Positions 6,331 through 14,671 of a DNA stretch of 64,000 nt are shown piece by piece; positions within the stretch are counted from its first letter, which is position 1; each line of letters starts with the position of its first letter. A model generated the notes under the pieces. The model saw nothing but the letters and a program-made list of their open reading frames with translations. It was not told where the DNA came from and made no database searches. Source of the DNA: a virus. Both the position numbers and the translations under genes were made by a program. The DNA lies in the IMG/VR virus record IMGVR_UViG_3300042292_001231, positions 21,878-85,877 of that record. One strand, written 5' to 3'.

Positions 6331-6822
6331 ATGTTTTGGCCATTTTGTAAGAAGAAGGAAGAACAAGTTCGCGTTCTTTATCCATATAAGCTATCAGGTT
6401 CTGCATGGGTAATGAATGACAAAGACGGCAAGGAAATTGAAGGTTATGACATTTGGGTATTTGATGACAAAGAAACTGGGCTCAAATGGGAAGCCTTTAT
6501 TTCCGGTACTGATGAAGCAATTGATTTCTTAGTCAGAGACATTCCCTCTGCTAAGAATGGGTTCAAGATGTCATTTAGTGATAAGCCTTTCAAAGGTCAC
6601 CAATTGATTGGTGATTGGGTTAAAGAGGGATTAGACTATAGCGGAAATATCCATGGCAACTGGTATCGTTGGCATGTTCCTGGACATTGGACTCCAGGTA
6701 TTAGTGGTTGGTTATGTCCTGCTCTATTTTTGTACTTCAGTAAAGCTCCAGAAAAGTTATACTTGAAGGCAGAAGCAATAGATGCAGATGAAGCAATGTT
6801 AAGAACTATGGTAAAATGGTAA
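6331..6822 (+). CDS. hypothetical protein
   Basis: 163 aa starting MFWPFCKKKEEQ, Trp-rich with many aromatic residues (WYRWHVPGHWTPGISGWL). The start is 16 nt after tRNA-Thr; GGTACTAA upstream is a weak ribosome site. Family not recognised. It could be membrane-associated through its amphipathic N-terminus. Confidence 0.65.
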   Translation: MFWPFCKKKEEQVRVLYPYKLSGSAWVMNDKDGKEIEGYDIWVFDDKETGLKWEAFISGTDEAIDFLVRDIPSAKNGFKMSFSDKPFKGHQLIGDWVKEGLDYSGNIHGNWYRWHVPGHWTPGISGWLCPALFLYFSKAPEKLYLKAEAIDADEAMLRTMVKW

Positions 6823-6828
6823 GAATTT

Positions 6829-6905
6829 GTCGAAGTAGCAAAATTGGTAAGTGCATCAGTCTGCAAAACTGAATACTACGAGTTCAAGTCTCGTCTTCGA
6901 CTCCA
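6829..6905 (+). tRNA. tRNA-Cys (anticodon GCA)
   Basis: Acceptor GTCGAAG/CTTCGAC, anticodon stem TCAGT/ACTGA with loop CTGCAAA (GCA), T-arm ACGAG-TTCAAGT-CTCGT, encoded CCA. Confidence 0.93.
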
Positions 6906-6923
6906 CTTGAAAGGAGAGAGTAA

Positions 6924-7073
6924 ATGAAGAAAATAAATAACATAGTAGCGAAGTATTGTTGTCGCTTCAATCGTGCTAAAGTTGAAGAAGATAAATCCAA
7001 GCAATACAAACGTAAAGAAAAACACTGTAAAAAATTTATTGACTATTCTTATGCATTTTTAATACTTGCATAA
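6924..7073 (+). CDS. hypothetical basic peptide
   Basis: 49 aa, Lys/Cys-rich (KYCCRFNRAKVEEDKSKQYK). Strong Shine-Dalgarno AAGGAGAG 5-12 nt before ATG 6924. The last codons lie in the left arm and loop of a 22-bp perfect inverted repeat. Confidence 0.55.
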   Translation: MKKINNIVAKYCCRFNRAKVEEDKSKQYKRKEKHCKKFIDYSYAFLILA

Positions 7074-7088
7074 GAATAGTCAATAAAT
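7034..7088. repeat. perfect 22-bp inverted repeat
   Basis: Arms 7034-7055 and 7067-7088 are exact reverse complements, separated by an 11-nt loop rich in T. AT-rich and without a downstream T-tract, so not a canonical terminator. The right arm ends in the late-promoter-like AATAAATA before the Lpp-like gene. Confidence 0.85.
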
Positions 7089-7089
7089 A
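7082..7089 (+). promoter_or_regulatory. late-promoter-like AATAAATA
   Basis: AATAAATA 35 nt before the Lpp-like lipoprotein gene, matching the motif before the virion genes. Confidence 0.45.
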
Positions 7090-7123
7090 CTAAATTATAT
7101 CAACACAATAGGAAAGATACACA

Positions 7124-7390
7124 ATGAAAAAAATTGCATTACTTTTTACCATCTTCGCTCTAACTGGTTGCGCAACTAATGGTGACATTGAAAACTTACA
7201 AGGTCAAATCGATGCATTAGCTCCAAAAGTAGCTGCTGCTTCTAATTCAGCTTCTGAAGCTAAAGCTTTGGCTGCTCAAGCTTCTGCTCGTGCCGGTGCT
7301 GCTGAACAAGCTGCTAACCTTGCTGCTCAGTATGCAAAAGATACAAACGAAAAATTGGACAGATTGTTCAACAAAACTCAATACAAATAA
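7124..7390 (+). CDS. Lpp/OprI-like outer-membrane lipoprotein
   Basis: 88 aa. The N-terminus MKKIALLFTIFALTGCATN is a lipoprotein signal peptide with lipobox LTGC (Cys16). The body is a continuous Ala-rich heptad-type helix (ASNSASEAKALAAQASARAG...) and the protein ends in Lys, as in murein lipoproteins Lpp and OprI whose terminal Lys is joined to peptidoglycan. The family trimerises as a coiled coil between outer membrane and cell wall. A phage copy could stiffen or re-tether the envelope. An L,D-transpeptidase, the enzyme class that makes this link, is encoded at 28363-28857. The terminal Lys link is inference. Confidence 0.7.
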   Translation: MKKIALLFTIFALTGCATNGDIENLQGQIDALAPKVAAASNSASEAKALAAQASARAGAAEQAANLAAQYAKDTNEKLDRLFNKTQYK

Positions 7391-7445
7391 AGCACACATA
7401 CTATGAATCGACAGCAACAACAGATTATCGAAGAACTTACTGACG

Positions 7446-7467
7446 TATAATACCTAATGTGTATAAT
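7446..7467 (+). promoter_or_regulatory. possible promoter(s) of tRNA-Gln
   Basis: Two TATAAT boxes (7446-7451 and 7462-7467) lie 30-50 nt before tRNA-Gln. CTGAC about 17 nt upstream of the second could act as -35. Confidence 0.35.
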
Positions 7468-7498
7468 GTGTCTCTAGGTTCTTCAAACAAGAACATTT

Positions 7499-7573
7499 AG
7501 GCACGTCGTACAACGGTTAGTACATCAGACTTTGACTCTGACAATGTTGGTTCGATTCCAGCCGTGCTTGCCA
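7499..7573 (+). tRNA. tRNA-Gln (anticodon TTG)
   Basis: Acceptor AGGCACG/CGTGCTT, anticodon stem TCAGA/TCTGA with loop CTTTGAC (TTG), T-arm GTTGG-TTCGATT-CCAGC, discriminator G, encoded CCA. Confidence 0.92.
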
Positions 7574-7790
7574 AATTCTGTAAAAAGAATGAATGATTCT
7601 CCATGAACATTAGGATGATTTTCATGGAGCGTTATTTGTAAAACCTGTATGAAATAGTACTTGTAACAATAAGTGGAACTATTATACCTGATGATAAAGA
7701 TACTCTTAGTGGAGTGTGATAGAACATACTTACGTTATGCGTTTATTTCATATACTCCCTTTAGTATAACTCCTTATAAGGTATATTCAT
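7574..7790 (+). promoter_or_regulatory. leader of the cytochrome gene with hairpin
   Basis: Holds a 9-bp hairpin CTCCATGAA (7599-7607) / TTCATGGAG (7621-7629) and a weak promoter candidate (TTGTAA 7661-7666, TATACC from 7684). The ribosome site before 7791 is weak (AAGGTATATTCAT). No open frame of interest. Confidence 0.35.
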
Positions 7791-9974
7791 ATGAAATCAA
7801 AAGCTATATTCCTGCTCGCGTCAGCAGTAGGACTCTTTAGTTTGCCGATTGTGTCTGAGGCAGTGTTGTTCATTCAACCAACTCCTCTAAATACTGCGGT
7901 CAAACCTCCAATGACCGTCACAATTGATGGTGTTTCACAGCTCAACGGTATCACTTCAATTACCCGTAACAATGCTGCACTGGTTCAATTAGGTAAAGCA
8001 TTATTCTGGGATACTGCGGTTGGTTCTGACGGTATGGCTTGTGCTTCTTGTCACTTTGCAGCAGGTGCTGATAGTCGTACAATCAATCAAATCAATCCAG
8101 GTTTCAATCATAACAACCATACTTATGATGCTCTTCCTGGTGGAACTGTTGGTCCTAATGCTCAACTGAAAGTTAGCGATTTTCCTCTTTGGGTATTTGG
8201 TGCTCCAAATGATCCTGCCAATCCAACTAAGTTATCTGCTACTGTAGTTGATGATGTTATCAGTTCTGCTGGTACTTTGAACGGAACTTTTGTTGGAAAT
8301 GATCCACTTTTAGATGGCGATACTTGTACATCAAGAATTCTTGATGAAGCATCTGTGAATGGTATCAACGTTCGTCGTGTAGAACCTCGTAATACTCCAT
8401 CTTCAATCAATGCTACATTCTATGTCAGAAACTTCTGGGATGGTCGTGCAAACAAAGTCTTCAATGGAGCAAATCCATTTGGACTACGTGACCAAAACTC
8501 TAAAGTATGGATGACTCCAGTTGGTGGTGTTCCAACACAAGTCAAACTCGTTATTGATAATGCATCACTTGCTTCTCAAGCAGTTGGTCCTGTATTATCT
8601 GACTTGGAAATGAGCTGTGCAGGTAGAACCTTTACGACTGTTGGTACTAAGCTTGTTGGTAGAAAGATTTTGAATACCCAAACAATTAGTGCTACTGATA
8701 GTGTTTTATCAACTTTCAGAACTAACAAACCATTATACAGAACTCTTATTCAAAGAGCTTTCCAACCAGTATTCTGGACAGGTGTCAATCCATCAAACAT
8801 TCCACTTGATGAAGCCAACTTTCCATTGTTCTTCGGTTTAGCAGTTCAAGCTTATGAAGATACCTTACGTTCTGGTAATTCTCCATATGATAACTTACTA
8901 CGTGTAAGACAACCTATTACTGTTGCTGGTAATCCCGTTCCAGTGGGAACTGCTCCTCAGCTAATTCGTCGTCCTAATGGAACATTCATTGGTATGAACA
9001 GAAGTCAATCACGTGGTTTCGATTTGTTCATGGGAGCAGTTAGTCCATTGAATCCGCAAGTTGGTGTTGACCCTGTAACTCTTGCTCCTATTCCACAAAA
9101 GAATGGTGCTTGTATCTTCTGTCATAATGGTCCTGAGTTCTCATCAGCTACATTTACTGCATTAGCTCCTGCTCCAATTGGTGTCAATATAACTGACCCG
9201 AATGCAGTTCCAAATGGCTTTATGGTTGAACCAATGCCGTTCTTACCAGGTGCAGTTGTTGCAGAAGCGGTTGTTCCAGTGTTTGACCCAGCTTTACAAT
9301 TTGGTTCTTATGACTTAGGGTTCTATGATATTGGTGTGACTCCAATTGCATTTGACCGTGGTCTTGGTGGTAATGATCCTTGGGGAAATCCTCTTGCATT
9401 TTCACAACAATGGCAAAATGCTTTTGGTTTAGCTTCATGCCCAACTGACTTAGTGACTCCTGCGAATGGTGGTGCTTGTGCTCCTCCAAATACAGTTGAT
9501 GTATTCAATGTTGCTACTAACTTTGTTGATGTCAATGGTGTTCCACTTGTTATGACTCCAGCTTTATCACCTGCTAGAACTGATGGTTCATTCAAAACTC
9601 CATCATTACGTAATGTTAGTTTGACTGCTCCATACTTCCATAATGGTTCTGCTAAGAATTTGAACGAAGTGATGATGTTATATAACAATGGTGGTTTGTT
9701 CAACAATCCAAACTTACATCCTGAAATCAAGGTGCTTGGATTTGATGCAACTGACTTTACTGACATCACGAACTTTATGTTGATGCTAACTGATAATCGT
9801 GTTGCTCGTGAAGCTGCTCCGTTTGACCATCCTTCGTTGACTATTCCTAATGGTCATACTATAACAGCTAAACCAAATACCAATGATGCAGTGGATAACT
9901 TCTTAGTTCTTCCTGCAACTGGACGTAATGGACGTGCTGCTCCGGCTACCTTTGAAACCAAGTTAGCTCCATAA
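7791..9974 (+). CDS. secreted diheme cytochrome c peroxidase / MauG-like protein
   Basis: 727 aa with a Sec signal peptide (residues 1-24, cut near SEA). It has two heme c sites: CASCH at 84-88 and CIFCH at 441-445. The C-terminal block [36 protein letters not shown] is the typical end of the CcpA/MauG superfamily. These periplasmic enzymes reduce H2O2 or oxidise protein and small-molecule substrates through two hemes. It is longer than classical CcpA (about 320-350 aa), as are many large MauG-like secreted members. Heme attachment would need the host's cytochrome c maturation system. A Rho-independent terminator follows at 9999. Highly unusual in a phage; base composition matches the neighbours, so it is adapted to this genome. 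Confidence 0.88.
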   Translation: MKSKAIFLLASAVGLFSLPIVSEAVLFIQPTPLNTAVKPPMTVTIDGVSQLNGITSITRNNAALVQLGKALFWDTAVGSDGMACASCHFAAGADSRTINQINPGFNHNNHTYDALPGGTVGPNAQLKVSDFPLWVFGAPNDPANPTKLSATVVDDVISSAGTLNGTFVGNDPLLDGDTCTSRILDEASVNGINVRRVEPRNTPSSINATFYVRNFWDGRANKVFNGANPFGLRDQNSKVWMTPVGGVPTQVKLVIDNASLASQAVGPVLSDLEMSCAGRTFTTVGTKLVGRKILNTQTISATDSVLSTFRTNKPLYRTLIQRAFQPVFWTGVNPSNIPLDEANFPLFFGLAVQAYEDTLRSGNSPYDNLLRVRQPITVAGNPVPVGTAPQLIRRPNGTFIGMNRSQSRGFDLFMGAVSPLNPQVGVDPVTLAPIPQKNGACIFCHNGPEFSSATFTALAPAPIGVNITDPNAVPNGFMVEPMPFLPGAVVAEAVVPVFDPALQFGSYDLGFYDIGVTPIAFDRGLGGNDPWGNPLAFSQQWQNAFGLASCPTDLVTPANGGACAPPNTVDVFNVATNFVDVNGVPLVMTPALSPARTDGSFKTPSLRNVSLTAPYFHNGSAKNLNEVMMLYNNGGLFNNPNLHPEIKVLGFDATDFTDITNFMLMLTDNRVAREAAPFDHPSLTIPNGHTITAKPNTNDAVDNFLVLPATGRNGRAAPATFETKLAP

Positions 9975-9996
9975 CAAGTAAGTCCTTGTGAAAATG

Positions 9997-10034
9997 AAAA
10001 GGGGGAAGAATGTAAAAGTTCTTCCCTTTTTTGT
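9997..10034 (+). terminator. Rho-independent terminator
   Basis: GGGAAGAA (10003-10010) pairs with TTCTTCCC (10019-10026) around an 8-nt loop, followed by TTTTTT. It closes the cytochrome unit. Confidence 0.9.
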
Positions 10035-10057
10035 TATCTGGTTAACACTTTCAACCG

Positions 10058-10085
10058 TTTACATCTACTTTGGATGTTGTATAAT
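10058..10085 (+). promoter_or_regulatory. early promoter
   Basis: TTTACA (10058-10063), 16-nt spacer, TATAAT (10080-10085), then AGACCCATATTCAAAC. Nearly identical to the promoter at 11018 over more than 45 nt. Confidence 0.9.
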
Positions 10086-10118
10086 AGACCCATATTCAAA
10101 CAAACGTGGAGAACTACA

Positions 10119-10421
10119 ATGGCTGCCTCTAAATCATATGAATACGAAATTGAATACATTCAATTTTTGGTAAAAACTGAAGAAGTTCCATCTGACGCAG
10201 TTGAAACCACAACTTCTTGGATCGGCGGCAGTGTAAAAACTGACGACCCAAATAACATTCTCGAATATGTAAAAGGTCAGCTTGCTGAAATTGAAGAACC
10301 TGTCAAAAACTATGTTGCATTCAAAGTATGGCAAAACTTTGGCAAATGCGCATTGATTATCGAGCAAGATATTTCTGAACACCCAGTTCATGTTGGCACT
10401 CCAATTTATGTTGGAGCATAA
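10119..10421 (+). CDS. hypothetical protein
   Basis: 100 aa from ATG 10119 (GTGGAGAA upstream). A mixed alpha/beta small protein (KSYEYEIEYIQFLVKTEEVP..., YVAFKVWQNFGKCALIIEQDI). First gene behind an early promoter; followed after 1 nt by the HELGH protein, so probably paired with it. Not recognised. Confidence 0.75.
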   Translation: MAASKSYEYEIEYIQFLVKTEEVPSDAVETTTSWIGGSVKTDDPNNILEYVKGQLAEIEEPVKNYVAFKVWQNFGKCALIIEQDISEHPVHVGTPIYVGA

Positions 10422-10422
10422 C

Positions 10423-10986
10423 ATGATCGGAAAAACAAAACTTGAGCTTTTTGCAGAAGCTCAAATCTTACTAAAAGATTTTCTGATTTTGAATCCGCAA
10501 ATACCAACACCTACTATAAAAGTTGTTGATACGCTGCCTGCACACGGACAAGCAACAAAAAGAACTATCAAAATCAATATCAAAAAATGTGCTGTTGCTA
10601 CAAAAACACCAGGCTTCAAATGGTCATATCCCGGCTATAAAGCTGACCTTACTCCTATTGGAGTTTTGTGTCATGAGCTTGGGCATATCATACATTTCAA
10701 CATACAACGTGATTATGATAAGTATGTACCAAAAGTTCGCAAAAAGGAATCAAAGGTATCTTCATATGAGCCTAACATTTGGGAAACAATTGCTGAATCT
10801 ACAAAGCTATTCATTTCAAATCCCAACCTATTGAAAGTTGGGCGGCCGTACAGATTTGAAATGCTAACCGAATTTATTGGGGTACAACCAGTTCATGATA
10901 CTGATTGGCATGAAGCATTTGTAAATGCTAATCCTAAGTTTATTGCCGCTGCAGAAAAATGGATTGCAAATAAAGGTAAAATTTGA
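10423..10986 (+). CDS. HELGH-type putative zinc metallopeptidase
   Basis: 187 aa with the zincin signature GVLCHELGHIIHF (His84, Glu85, His88). No signal peptide, so cytoplasmic. A third ligand could be Glu in NIWETIAES. SprT-like or minigluzincin-type proteases have similar size, but the family is not certain. Starting at 10423, directly after the previous stop. It may cleave a host or phage protein early in infection (inference). Confidence 0.65.
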   Translation: MIGKTKLELFAEAQILLKDFLILNPQIPTPTIKVVDTLPAHGQATKRTIKINIKKCAVATKTPGFKWSYPGYKADLTPIGVLCHELGHIIHFNIQRDYDKYVPKVRKKESKVSSYEPNIWETIAESTKLFISNPNLLKVGRPYRFEMLTEFIGVQPVHDTDWHEAFVNANPKFIAAAEKWIANKGKI

Positions 10987-11017
10987 TAACTAGTTATCAT
11001 TTTTGATGTTGGGTCTA

Positions 11018-11045
11018 TTTACATCTACTTTGGATGTTGTATAAT
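11018..11045 (+). promoter_or_regulatory. early promoter
   Basis: TTTACA (11018-11023), 16-nt spacer, TATAAT (11040-11045), then AGACCCATATTCAAAC. It drives a run of at least eight closely spaced genes. Confidence 0.9.
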
Positions 11046-11082
11046 AGACCCATATTCAAACAAACGTAGAGAGAGAATTACG

Positions 11083-11493
11083 ATGACTACCACCACTTCA
11101 ATCCAAACATTAGTTTCAACCATTTCAACTTCAAACGTTAAAACTGCAGCTTCACCTTTAGTCAAAGAACTAATTGAAGAACTGAAATATGCTGATGTTT
11201 TAGATGATGAAATGTTGGAATCTTTTGCTGCTAAAAGCTGGCCCAATAAACCATCAAAACTCCAATACATTTTGGACTTAGCTAATGAAGTTCTAAATCC
11301 AAGAAGAACTTCAGTTACAAAAGGTGAAGATACAAAAGTTTTTCGTGATACAAAAACTAATGATGAATTTATTTTGACTCTTGACAAACAGTTTTGTTTT
11401 GGTTTGAAACCAAGAGGTTCAAAAAAATTTACTATATTACTCCAACCTTTAGTGTTCACTGTTGGTAAAAGAACTTTTGTTGAAGTAGTATAA
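11083..11493 (+). CDS. hypothetical protein
   Basis: 136 aa. Ser/Thr-rich N-terminal 25 residues, then a helical segment (VKELIEELKYADVLDDEMLESFA) and a basic beta-rich end. Shine-Dalgarno GAGAGAG. First gene of the unit after the promoter at 11018. Not recognised. Confidence 0.75.
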   Translation: MTTTTSIQTLVSTISTSNVKTAASPLVKELIEELKYADVLDDEMLESFAAKSWPNKPSKLQYILDLANEVLNPRRTSVTKGEDTKVFRDTKTNDEFILTLDKQFCFGLKPRGSKKFTILLQPLVFTVGKRTFVEVV

Positions 11494-11514
11494 TTGTTGC
11501 TAAGGAGAATTACG

Positions 11515-11730
11515 ATGAAAGCAAAAATTAACAGATTAGAACTAAATGGTGAAGTTGAAATCCTGAAAGACCGGGCACAAGTCAATTGGAGATTTCTGCA
11601 CGTTACTGATGAAGATGGAACTATCATTGAAATCAACAAACATTTAGTTTGCAAATTGTATCAACATATGTTGGATACTAAAGACCCTTGGGTAGAATCT
11701 TATGGTATTGGTGATGGAGTTCCAAAATGA
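11515..11730 (+). CDS. hypothetical protein
   Basis: 71 aa from ATG 11515 (AAGGAG 9 nt upstream), chosen over the frame start at 11494. Probable small beta-sheet protein (KINRLELNGEVEILKDRAQVNWRF). Confidence 0.7.
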   Translation: MKAKINRLELNGEVEILKDRAQVNWRFLHVTDEDGTIIEINKHLVCKLYQHMLDTKDPWVESYGIGDGVPK

Positions 11731-11909
11731 TTACTGTCAAAGAAACAACCTTCAAAGGTGCTGATGCTAAATACAATCAAACATTCTTTCTTTCAGATGA
11801 CAAGTTTCATTGTCACGGTTATATTTCATCAAACGGTATTGAACCTGTGATGTTCAAGGTTCCAATGAGATTCAATTCAAAAGGAAGGACATTTCAAAAT
11901 GTTGCATGA
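11727..11909 (+). CDS. hypothetical protein
   Basis: 60 aa, overlaps the preceding stop by 4 nt (ATGA). Beta-rich with two His near Cys (KFHCHGYI). No family recognised. Confidence 0.65.
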   Translation: MITVKETTFKGADAKYNQTFFLSDDKFHCHGYISSNGIEPVMFKVPMRFNSKGRTFQNVA

Positions 11910-12084
11910 TTTTCAACCGTTCTTGGTAAGGTCTGAACAAAAGACTATGGTATTCTTTGATAGTTCAACTGAAAGAGCCGAAATGCATTTTAGAAACATG
12001 GCTCCTGACCAAGAAATTATCGAATCCCGTTCTGCAACTAACGAAGAAATTGCAATTTACAGCTCAAAGAAAAAGGAAAGCTAA
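11899..12084 (+). CDS. hypothetical protein
   Basis: 61 aa, overlaps the previous gene by 11 nt; AAGGAAGGACA provides the ribosome site. Charged, Lys-rich tail. Not recognised. Confidence 0.65.
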   Translation: MLHDFQPFLVRSEQKTMVFFDSSTERAEMHFRNMAPDQEIIESRSATNEEIAIYSSKKKES

Positions 12085-12086
12085 CG

Positions 12087-12290
12087 ATGAGCACTATCCG
12101 AATTCCAGACGAAAATATGAAGTTCAGAACTGTTCGCGTGATTGACCTTCGAGAAGATGCATTATTCCAAATGATTGTCAATGGACAGATTACATTAGCT
12201 CATTTTACTTCATGGGTTGAAAATACTCGTGATGAATGGTTTGCTATTGGAGCCAATACGGAACGTAAGCTAAATGAGGTATCCAAATGA
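12087..12290 (+). CDS. hypothetical protein
   Basis: 67 aa with AAAGGAAAG upstream. The middle (ALFQMIVNGQITLAHFTSWVENTRDEWF) is helical. Ends in an ATGA overlap with the next gene. Not recognised. Confidence 0.65.
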   Translation: MSTIRIPDENMKFRTVRVIDLREDALFQMIVNGQITLAHFTSWVENTRDEWFAIGANTERKLNEVSK

Positions 12291-13051
12291 CACAATTCTT
12301 TACACCTGATGAATATGTTCTTTACATGCTCCAAAAGTTTCCGTCTTTGTTTCGTGATACTACATTGCATGGAGTAAAGCTTCGAGTATTTGACCAGTTA
12401 TTCAATGTAAATGGTAATGGAGTTTCTACAAACGGAATCTTGAAAGAACATTTGACATATAAAGAGTTCGATAAAGAGTATGCATTATCTTTCATTTCAA
12501 ATGAAGATATGTATTATGGCTATACTGAAGTAAGATGGATAACAAAAGAATACTCAATGCCGGCGGAAGGTGCTAAACCAATCTATGTTCTTGATAGCGA
12601 TCGAATCAATCATCCAGAAATCAAGAAATGGGTCAAAAGCACAATATATCCATGGGTTCCATATCCAAACTTTCAAAAAAACTATTCAACAATCTTTCAA
12701 ACAAACTTTGCTACTAAATGTAGAACTGAATGGTTAGAAGCTGCTGAATGGTTTTACAATCAATGTGGGTGGTGGTTTGCTCAATCTGAAAATGTCGGCT
12801 TGTATCATTATGCATTTCCAAAAGCAACTCAGTTAGAAACTGATAGAGCTTTACATGACATAAAGAACTGGTTGAAGAAGTACGAAACATATGAACAAAT
12901 TGAACACGGTTATGGTGTTCCATTTGATGGCGATTATGAAAAGTTTATGGTGCTACGTTGGCAAAAGAACTTGCGTGGTATTCATGAGTTCTTAGGTGAA
13001 GTCCAACAATTTTTATCGGAGCAAATCAATGCCAGAACCAGTGAAGTCTGA
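12287..13051 (+). CDS. hypothetical protein, Trp/Tyr-rich
   Basis: 254 aa, the largest gene of this early unit. Rich in Trp and Tyr (WLEAAEWFYNQCGWWFAQSENVGLYHYAF), with no obvious catalytic motif, signal peptide or membrane span. Coupled to the previous gene by a 4-nt overlap and to the next by 23 nt. Function unknown. Confidence 0.75.
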   Translation: MTQFFTPDEYVLYMLQKFPSLFRDTTLHGVKLRVFDQLFNVNGNGVSTNGILKEHLTYKEFDKEYALSFISNEDMYYGYTEVRWITKEYSMPAEGAKPIYVLDSDRINHPEIKKWVKSTIYPWVPYPNFQKNYSTIFQTNFATKCRTEWLEAAEWFYNQCGWWFAQSENVGLYHYAFPKATQLETDRALHDIKNWLKKYETYEQIEHGYGVPFDGDYEKFMVLRWQKNLRGIHEFLGEVQQFLSEQINARTSEV

Positions 13052-13310
13052 AGATGCTAAATATCGTATAGTTCAGAAAGCTATTGGCTATAATAGCTTT
13101 GTTGATGAATATGATTATGTGTATTATGCTCAAACCAAAGAACTTGGAAATGACAACATTTATCATTGGACAGATATCATATCATCTGAAAATGAAGACT
13201 GTTCTCGTGTAGGTCTTCCCACTTATGAACGAGCTCTTGAAGTTATTGAAGAACTTCGTATAAAAGAAAAAATTGAGCTTCACCCGGTTGAAATCACTTA
13301 CTTTGCCTAA
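13029..13310 (+). CDS. hypothetical protein
   Basis: 93 aa. ATG 13029 is preferred (GGAGC 7 nt upstream) over 12996. Beta strands then a helix (LEVIEELRIKEKIEL). It abuts the FeoA gene, so the two are probably co-expressed. Confidence 0.65.
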   Translation: MPEPVKSEDAKYRIVQKAIGYNSFVDEYDYVYYAQTKELGNDNIYHWTDIISSENEDCSRVGLPTYERALEVIEELRIKEKIELHPVEITYFA

Positions 13311-13568
13311 ATGATGATAGCTTCTGATGTTGGTCAATCATTCAAGCTGATTGGTTTCAAACCAACAATTAGTAAGACATATCGGAAGAAGCTACTTTCA
13401 TTTGGTTTTACTCCAGGTATAGACTTTATGATTATTCGTGTTGCTCCAATGGGTGACCCGATAGAAGTAAAGCTGAGAGGTTTTAGTGTCACATTACGTA
13501 AAGATGAACTTGACGGACTTATAGCAGTAATAAATACAAACTGCGAAAATTGTCAAACATGTCATTAG
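13311..13568 (+). CDS. feoA: FeoA-domain protein
   Basis: 85 aa. The core LIGFKPTISKTYRKKLLSFG followed by FTPGIDFMIIRVAPMGDP, then IEVKLRGFSVTLRKDEL, is the SH3-like FeoA fold: the (L)GFxPG turn, VAPxGDPIE, and R-G-F-x-x-x-LRK. In bacteria FeoA is a small cytoplasmic regulator of the ferrous iron transporter FeoB. Here there is no FeoB, so the phage copy would have to act on host FeoB or serve as a stand-alone SH3-type module. An unusual extra tail, CENCQTCH, could bind metal. Start 13311 or 13314 (ATGATG). Confidence 0.8.
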   Translation: MMIASDVGQSFKLIGFKPTISKTYRKKLLSFGFTPGIDFMIIRVAPMGDPIEVKLRGFSVTLRKDELDGLIAVINTNCENCQTCH

Positions 13569-13583
13569 GAAAGGTGTTATAAT

Positions 13584-13814
13584 ATGACTTATTATCTTAG
13601 ATTCGAAAACGAAGTTCTTTTAGGAATTGATGAATTTGCCGGAGCTACTAACATTGTAGTTTCTACAATCAATGACACTACAACTGGGCTTCAGGTTATG
13701 GCTTTTACAACTCGTGCTGACGCTGAAAACTTCAAGCAAAAGTATTACGTTAGTCTTCGCAATTTTACGGTATCAAACAACTTAGAATATGAACAACCTC
13801 CATCATCTAATTGA
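13584..13814 (+). CDS. hypothetical protein
   Basis: 76 aa with AGGAAAGG upstream, predicted beta-rich with an ADAENFKQKYY helix. The 3' end overlaps the next gene by 26 nt. Not recognised. Confidence 0.65.
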   Translation: MTYYLRFENEVLLGIDEFAGATNIVVSTINDTTTGLQVMAFTTRADAENFKQKYYVSLRNFTVSNNLEYEQPPSSN

Positions 13815-14115
13815 AAAAGAATTTGCTAAATGGGCTTTACCTGATGAACTATGGGAAGCTCAAGATGTCAAAGATTTTGCTTATACTGTCATCAAAGAAG
13901 CAATTCAAACGACGATTGGTATTTGCAGAATGCAATTGAGTCATGATTATGTTCTAGGTGGTTCTCCAACAGAAAGTGATGTAGCTAATGCTAAAATTCG
14001 TGAAGAAGTTCTAAAGTATTTTGATATTGAAGAACGCGATATCGATGAAATCTTTGATACAAATGCTCAATTTAGAGCACATTTCAAATGTCCTCGTAAG
14101 GATGACCCTATATGA
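13789..14115 (+). CDS. hypothetical helical protein
   Basis: 108 aa, mostly helical, acidic. Starts within the previous gene; ends in a 4-nt overlap with the zinc-finger gene. Function unknown. Confidence 0.65.
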   Translation: MNNLHHLIEKEFAKWALPDELWEAQDVKDFAYTVIKEAIQTTIGICRMQLSHDYVLGGSPTESDVANAKIREEVLKYFDIEERDIDEIFDTNAQFRAHFKCPRKDDPI

Positions 14116-14447
14116 GTTTTGATTACTTACAATATCGTGGCAAGTGCAAAGAATATGCAGAAGAGCTTTGTGCTGAAGACCCATCACTTCGATTAGTTCG
14201 TGGCTTTTATCATTGCCCAATGTGGGGTAAGCAAGATCATTGGTGGTGTGAGAAACCAGATGGAACCATCGTTGACCCTACTGTCAAACAGTTTCCTACT
14301 AATGGCATCGGTGCTGAGTATGAAGAGTTTGATGGAATGTGTGAATGCGCTGAATGCGGCAAACGAATTCCAGAAGCAGAAGCAAGGTTTGATAGTCGTT
14401 ATGCTTTCTGTTCAACACAGTGTAATATGAGGTTTGTAGGATTATGA
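14112..14447 (+). CDS. putative treble-clef zinc-finger protein
   Basis: 111 aa. The C-terminal half CECAECGKRIPEAEARFDSR..FCSTQC is a CxxC...CxxxC zinc knuckle as in treble-clef fingers. The N-terminal half has HCPMWGKQDHWWCEKPDGTIVDPT, which resembles phage proteins that carry a papain/transglutaminase-like remnant, though no catalytic site is clear. Coupled on both sides by ATGA overlaps. Confidence 0.65.
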   Translation: MSFDYLQYRGKCKEYAEELCAEDPSLRLVRGFYHCPMWGKQDHWWCEKPDGTIVDPTVKQFPTNGIGAEYEEFDGMCECAECGKRIPEAEARFDSRYAFCSTQCNMRFVGL

Positions 14448-14671
14448 GCGATAACGTAGAACAATCAACAGACGAACTAACACGATTAGTTCGTACATTC
14501 TTTACTGATTTCTTAGATGTAGTAGAAGAATCAGATAGTGGTACGATATTTCATCCGATTTATATTAGTTGTTGTCGTTGTATGAAGCTTGAACCCCTAA
14601 ACAAACTGCTTGCTCAAATGCGAGAACAAGTTGGATTAGAACCTTATAAAGGACTTGGAAATGACCGATAA
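14444..14671 (+). CDS. hypothetical protein
   Basis: 75 aa, acidic, one helical N-terminal half (TDELTRLVRTFFTDFLDVVEES) and CCRC. Ends 11 nt into the next gene. Related by position and Cys pattern to the gene at 5538, but not clearly homologous. Confidence 0.6.
   Translation: MSDNVEQSTDELTRLVRTFFTDFLDVVEESDSGTIFHPIYISCCRCMKLEPLNKLLAQMREQVGLEPYKGLGNDR

Noticed and set aside
9323-9769. Minus-strand open frame of 148 codons within the cytochrome gene
   Set aside because: Shadow of the plus-strand gene, no ribosome site or promoter, low-complexity composition.
9988-10173. Open frame of 61 codons
   Set aside because: It covers a terminator and a promoter and overlaps the gene at 10119.
11025-11654. 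209-codon minus-strand frame opposite the early genes
   Set aside because: Covers an early promoter and two plus-strand genes with good ribosome sites; a shadow frame.
13550-13583. Promoter TTGTCA / TATAAT before the gene at 13584
   Set aside because: The spacer is 22 nt and the -10 box touches the start codon.
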